The notes below the pieces were generated by a model that saw nothing but the letters and a program-made list of their open reading frames with translations, ran no database searches and had not been told where the DNA came from. A stretch of 64,000 nt of DNA, taken from assembly GCA_002914845.1 (NCBI GenBank), contig JXTC01000010.1, positions 760,150-824,149 of the forward strand, given 5' to 3'. Made by a program: the position numbers and the translations under genes. This DNA comes from Trema orientale (taxonomy: Eukaryota; Streptophyta; Magnoliopsida; Rosales; Cannabaceae). This document shows, piece after piece, positions 60,826 through 64,000 of the stretch (positions are counted from its first letter, which is position 1; each line of letters opens with the position of its first letter).

Positions 60826-63170
60826 GAGAAATTCCATTAAATATGCTGCAAATGAGGGCTATTTACAAGCATATGACCCCTTCACTAATTGTTCAAAAAA
60901 TATGACTCTCTGGCCAAAATACCCCTAAAAGCATAGTTTTAGTTATTTGGTTTAAAAAAAAAAAATCAAAAGAAAAAGAGAAAGAAAAGAACAATTTCTC
61001 TCTCGCTCACTTGTTCTCTGATAATTGTTCTCTTCTCCTCCTCCATTCACCATTAAAGCTCCTCAGCTCTCTTTCTCTCACTCAGTCGACAATTGTGCCC
61101 CGTAATATAGCAAAGTCGAGGTATATTTCGATTCTTTCTCATTTTTTAACACATTAGAATTTAGGGTTTGTGTGTGTGTGTGTGTAGATAATGTATAGAA
61201 TCTATAACTCGAAATTGATAATTTGAATGCAAAATCAAGACTAAACTGATTAGTGGGTTTCAATTCGGTCCTATTTGATTGCATTTTAGATCTGATTCGA
61301 ATGATTTTGATTAATTTCTATGTGTTTCGATGACGTTCAATGGTTTGTAGTGGCTAAGATTTCGACTATATTTGATAGTATTTCGATTAGATTCGATAAG
61401 TAGGCATTTGAAAAATCTGCAATCAATTTCCATACTTTTTGATAATATTCGATTATATTTGGAGGTATGTATAATTTAATTCGTTGGATTTCGATTTCAT
61501 TCGATTCGAATTCGATGTCTTAAATATTTTTAGATAATTCGATGTTGTTCGATTATATTCGTAATTTTTCGATGCACTTTGTATAGGAGATAATTCGATT
61601 ATATTAAATTATATTCAACCATAATTTGATGCATATGTTAAATGGGTATAATTCGATTATATTCGATTGTATTAGACAATAATTTGTTGCATATGTTAAA
61701 TAGGTATAATTCGATTATATTCGATTGTATTCGATAGTAATTCGATGCAGAAGTTAAATATGTATATTTCGATTATATTTGATAGTAATTCGATGCTGGA
61801 ACACATGGGAGATTTGATACTTACAGAACTTGACTATTAGTGGGTTCTACTGGATGATATGGACTCAGATCATATACTGAGCTTTGGTGTGATGATCTTC
61901 ATTTTTCTCCTTCGCTATTTCAGGCACACATGATTGCATTTGACTGTACCCCTTGGTCATTACATTTGGATGATACTTTTCTATCATGGTTACACACAAA
62001 AGTGTACAGTGCCGAATGGAGATGAAATACTCGTCAAGTTAAAATTCGACATTGGCATTATTAGTAAAGGTTATCAATGGAAGCATAATACCATTCATCT
62101 TGTAAAGAACTTTGGATTCTAAAATAAAATGACTTTTCTCAGCTCCAATAACCTCATATAAATGGTCTACAAGACTTGCGTAACTAATATTTTTTGAAAT
62201 AACCATGCCCTTATTTTGTTTTCCATTAAAAATCTAACGATCTTTCTACTTATTATATTTCTAATCCCCATTATACATCATTATGATGTTGATACTTGAG
62301 TAATCTGTAATAGGTAAAAAGATTAATTTAAGAGATAATAAGTCAAAATATGAAGGAAGAAAAACAAAATTCCAAAAAAATTGATCTCCATCGAACTTGT
62401 ATAGAATAACATCAAACAAAATTTTCGACCCCAACTTGATGCCTTTCGAAGTATTTCAAAGAAAATACAAATTTCATTTACGTCGAATTACCATCAAAAA
62501 ATATTGAACTTCGATGTATATCGAATAGTCATTGAAATTCATTGGAGTTTTCAGTTTTAAATTTTTTTTGCAAAAAATAATCGAATTACATCGAAATACA
62601 TCGAAAAATTTGATGATCGTCGCAATTTTACCGAAAGCTGGAGTAATTTCTCGAAAATTGACCTAAATTCAATTTTTTTTTTTACGCAAATCAACCTCAA
62701 AACACATAAAAATTCATATCTAAACTATTTTAAACAATACCCATAATACTAAAACATAAAAATCGCTTACTCATTTGAAGATTCCCTCTTTATTCTTTGA
62801 GTTTACAGTACACCTTGTGGATACGTCTTTTTCTCTCTCTTTTTTTTTTTTTTTTGATGTCCAGTACCTTTATATAAGTTTCTATAAATACCGATTTAGC
62901 TTGTTTTTTCAGAAAAAAAGAAAGGAAGGGTTGAAGATGGAAGATTGAGGAAATATAGACGAAGAGAAAGGGAAGAAGAAGAAGAAAGAGTAAGAGTGAA
63001 ATTTCTAGGTCTGAAAAGAGTGAGAGTGAAATTTCTAGGTCTGAAGCAAGTTAACGGAACGATCTGGAGGTAACTAAGTCATTTCAAGGAGATATAGTCA
63101 TATTTTTTGAACAATTTATGGAGGGGTCATATGCTTGTAAATAGCCTTGGCATATTTAATGAAATTTCTC
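60826..63170. mobile_element. Mutator-like element, 2345 bp, about 90-bp TIRs and 8-bp TSD
   Basis: Left end GAGAAATTCCATTAAATATG and (complement of right end) GAGAAATTTCATTAAATATG continue as inverted repeats for about 90 bp, sharing GGCTATTTACAAGCATATGA, CCCCT and AATTGTTCAAAAAATATGAC. The direct repeat TTCTCTTT flanks both sides (60818-60825, 63171-63178). Inside each TIR is a pyrimidine-rich leader-like stretch, then arrays of TTCGAT (left) and ATCGAA (right). The 62-codon frame at 61934-62122 has no recognisable domain, and I see no MURA transposase, so the element is non-autonomous or carries unknown cargo. Confidence 0.8.
61360..61800. repeat. TTCGATTATATTCGAT degenerate array
   Basis: Repeated words ATTCGATTATATTCGATTGT, TAATTCGATGCA and GTTAAATAGGTATAATTCGA with a period of roughly 65-75 bp around 61600-61790. 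The opposite-sense ATCGAA words dominate 62385-62660, so the two halves of the element are partly complementary. Confidence 0.75.
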
Positions 63171-63178
63171 TTCTCTTT

Positions 63179-64000
63179 TGCACATTATTAAAATTGTTTT
63201 TCTAATTTTGAAAGTGAAACAAATCCATCACCTTAGACCAAGTTGGACTCAGTAAAATTCATAAAATTCCTATAATACCGTTTAAAGTTGTTTGGTTGCA
63301 ATTGAACGAGAGTTATTGGTGCAAAATCTTGTTCGGAACTATTATACATGCTGAAGACCTGATGAGTGTTGGAGTATAGAGTAGTCATCGGTCATCAATG
63401 TGTTTGAGGTTCAAACCTATGTTCGGATAGATAAGGCCAAACATGATATAGACTCTCTCATGTGCAAGGTGTTGCCAATGGGAGGTGCTAAGCACCTGTA
63501 TGGTACATACTAAGGGCACTTCAACGATCAAATCAGTTCTTAGATATAAAAATACATAGAGATTTGGACTTGATGAAGACAATAAACCTTTTAATGGGGT
63601 AGTTGAGCATTTCAAATAAGTAGATATTGATTGCTTTCTACCATCGGGTGATACGGTGTTATGAGCAAAAATTATTTTATCTCAGAAGAGTGCTGGTAGA
63701 AGTATCAAATGTGTAGCTACACAAGAACTCTACTCTATTCCTTTGCTGTGATTCATTAAGTGTGTGTAGCTAGTTAGCTACATGAGTTTTACCTGCCAAC
63801 AGTGACACGGAGAAATTTTCTTGCGTGGTCAACTAGCAAATTTATAGTCATTTATTCACAAGTTGGTCTCTAATTTTGTGATAAACACCTCAATTGAGTG
63901 AAAATTGAAAGCCAAAACAACAATCTAAACTTGTTTATAACACAAATATAACATAAAAACAAGGATTCGGCTAACCTCCAGCCATTGCCCGAAACAGAGA
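63179..64000. other. Intergenic to window end
   Basis: No supported gene. The last 25 bases on minus could be a coding exon ending in a GGAG|GTTAGC donor, but the window stops there. Confidence 0.4.

Noticed and set aside
61934-62122. 62-codon frame as cargo or transposase of the Mutator-like element
   Set aside because: No MURA, SWIM or known domain signature; too short to claim.
63976-64000. End of a coding exon on the minus strand (ATGGCTGGAG followed by GTTAGC)
   Set aside because: Only about 15 coding bases would be in the window; not enough to support a gene.
1-64000. CRISPR arrays, operons, bacterial-type genes, organelle inserts, rRNA or intact tRNA genes
   Set aside because: No regular spacer-repeat array, no prokaryote-like gene packing, no recognisable plastid or mitochondrial block, and tRNA-like boxes occur only in SINEs.

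Overview
This is a window of eudicot nuclear DNA: very AT-rich intergenic sequence, GT-AG introns, plant-only gene families and many small plant transposons. Five protein-coding loci can be supported. They occupy about a fifth of the window; the rest is intergenic sequence loaded with mobile-element remnants.

Layout. (1) 2-1942, plus strand: the last two exons of DRT111/SFPS, an SPF45-type splicing factor cut by the window edge. (2) 3092-4112, minus: a two-exon BZR1-type DNA-binding protein related to the N-terminus of beta-amylases BAM7/BAM8 but without an amylase domain. (3) 4667-4995, plus: the first two coding exons of an ARF2-like auxin response factor, head-to-head with gene 2. No later ARF exon is recognisable; the sequence runs into SINE, MULE, hAT and copia remnants (5.0-11.4 kb). 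(4) 13790-16505, minus: a complete three-exon KXDL-motif protein (KXD1). (5) 29968-36409, minus: a complete 18-exon class III HD-ZIP gene of the PHABULOSA/PHAVOLUTA type (850 aa) with the miR165/166 site formed across an exon junction. In Arabidopsis, DRT111 and PHAVOLUTA are neighbours (At1g30480 and At1g30490), so genes 1 and 5 appear to be a conserved pair separated here by about 28 kb.

From 36.4 kb to the end I find no intact gene. That part is a mosaic of non-autonomous elements, several with exact target-site duplications (TSDs): a TRIM retrotransposon inside a CACTA-type element, a tRNA-derived SINE, hAT-type MITEs, Mutator-type MITEs (one family has three clear copies and one diverged relative in this window), a 2.16-kb solo LTR with a 5-bp TSD and a diverged inverted relative, and a 2.35-kb Mutator-like element full of TTCGAT repeats. 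Five single N positions (4636, 17342, 26964, 36046, 46982) mark ambiguous joins. The one at 26964 separates two near-identical 225-bp blocks and looks like an assembly artefact.

There is no operon or gene cluster. Functionally, three of the five loci are transcriptional regulators linked to auxin, brassinosteroid or organ polarity; their adjacency may be coincidental. The best candidates for undescribed material are the Mutator-like element at 60826-63170, the TCGA palindrome cluster near 44.8-45.1 kb, the GATACC repeat field at 24.8-26.5 kb, the orphan ARF2 5' exons, and the leader ORF and hairpin upstream of the HD-ZIP III gene.
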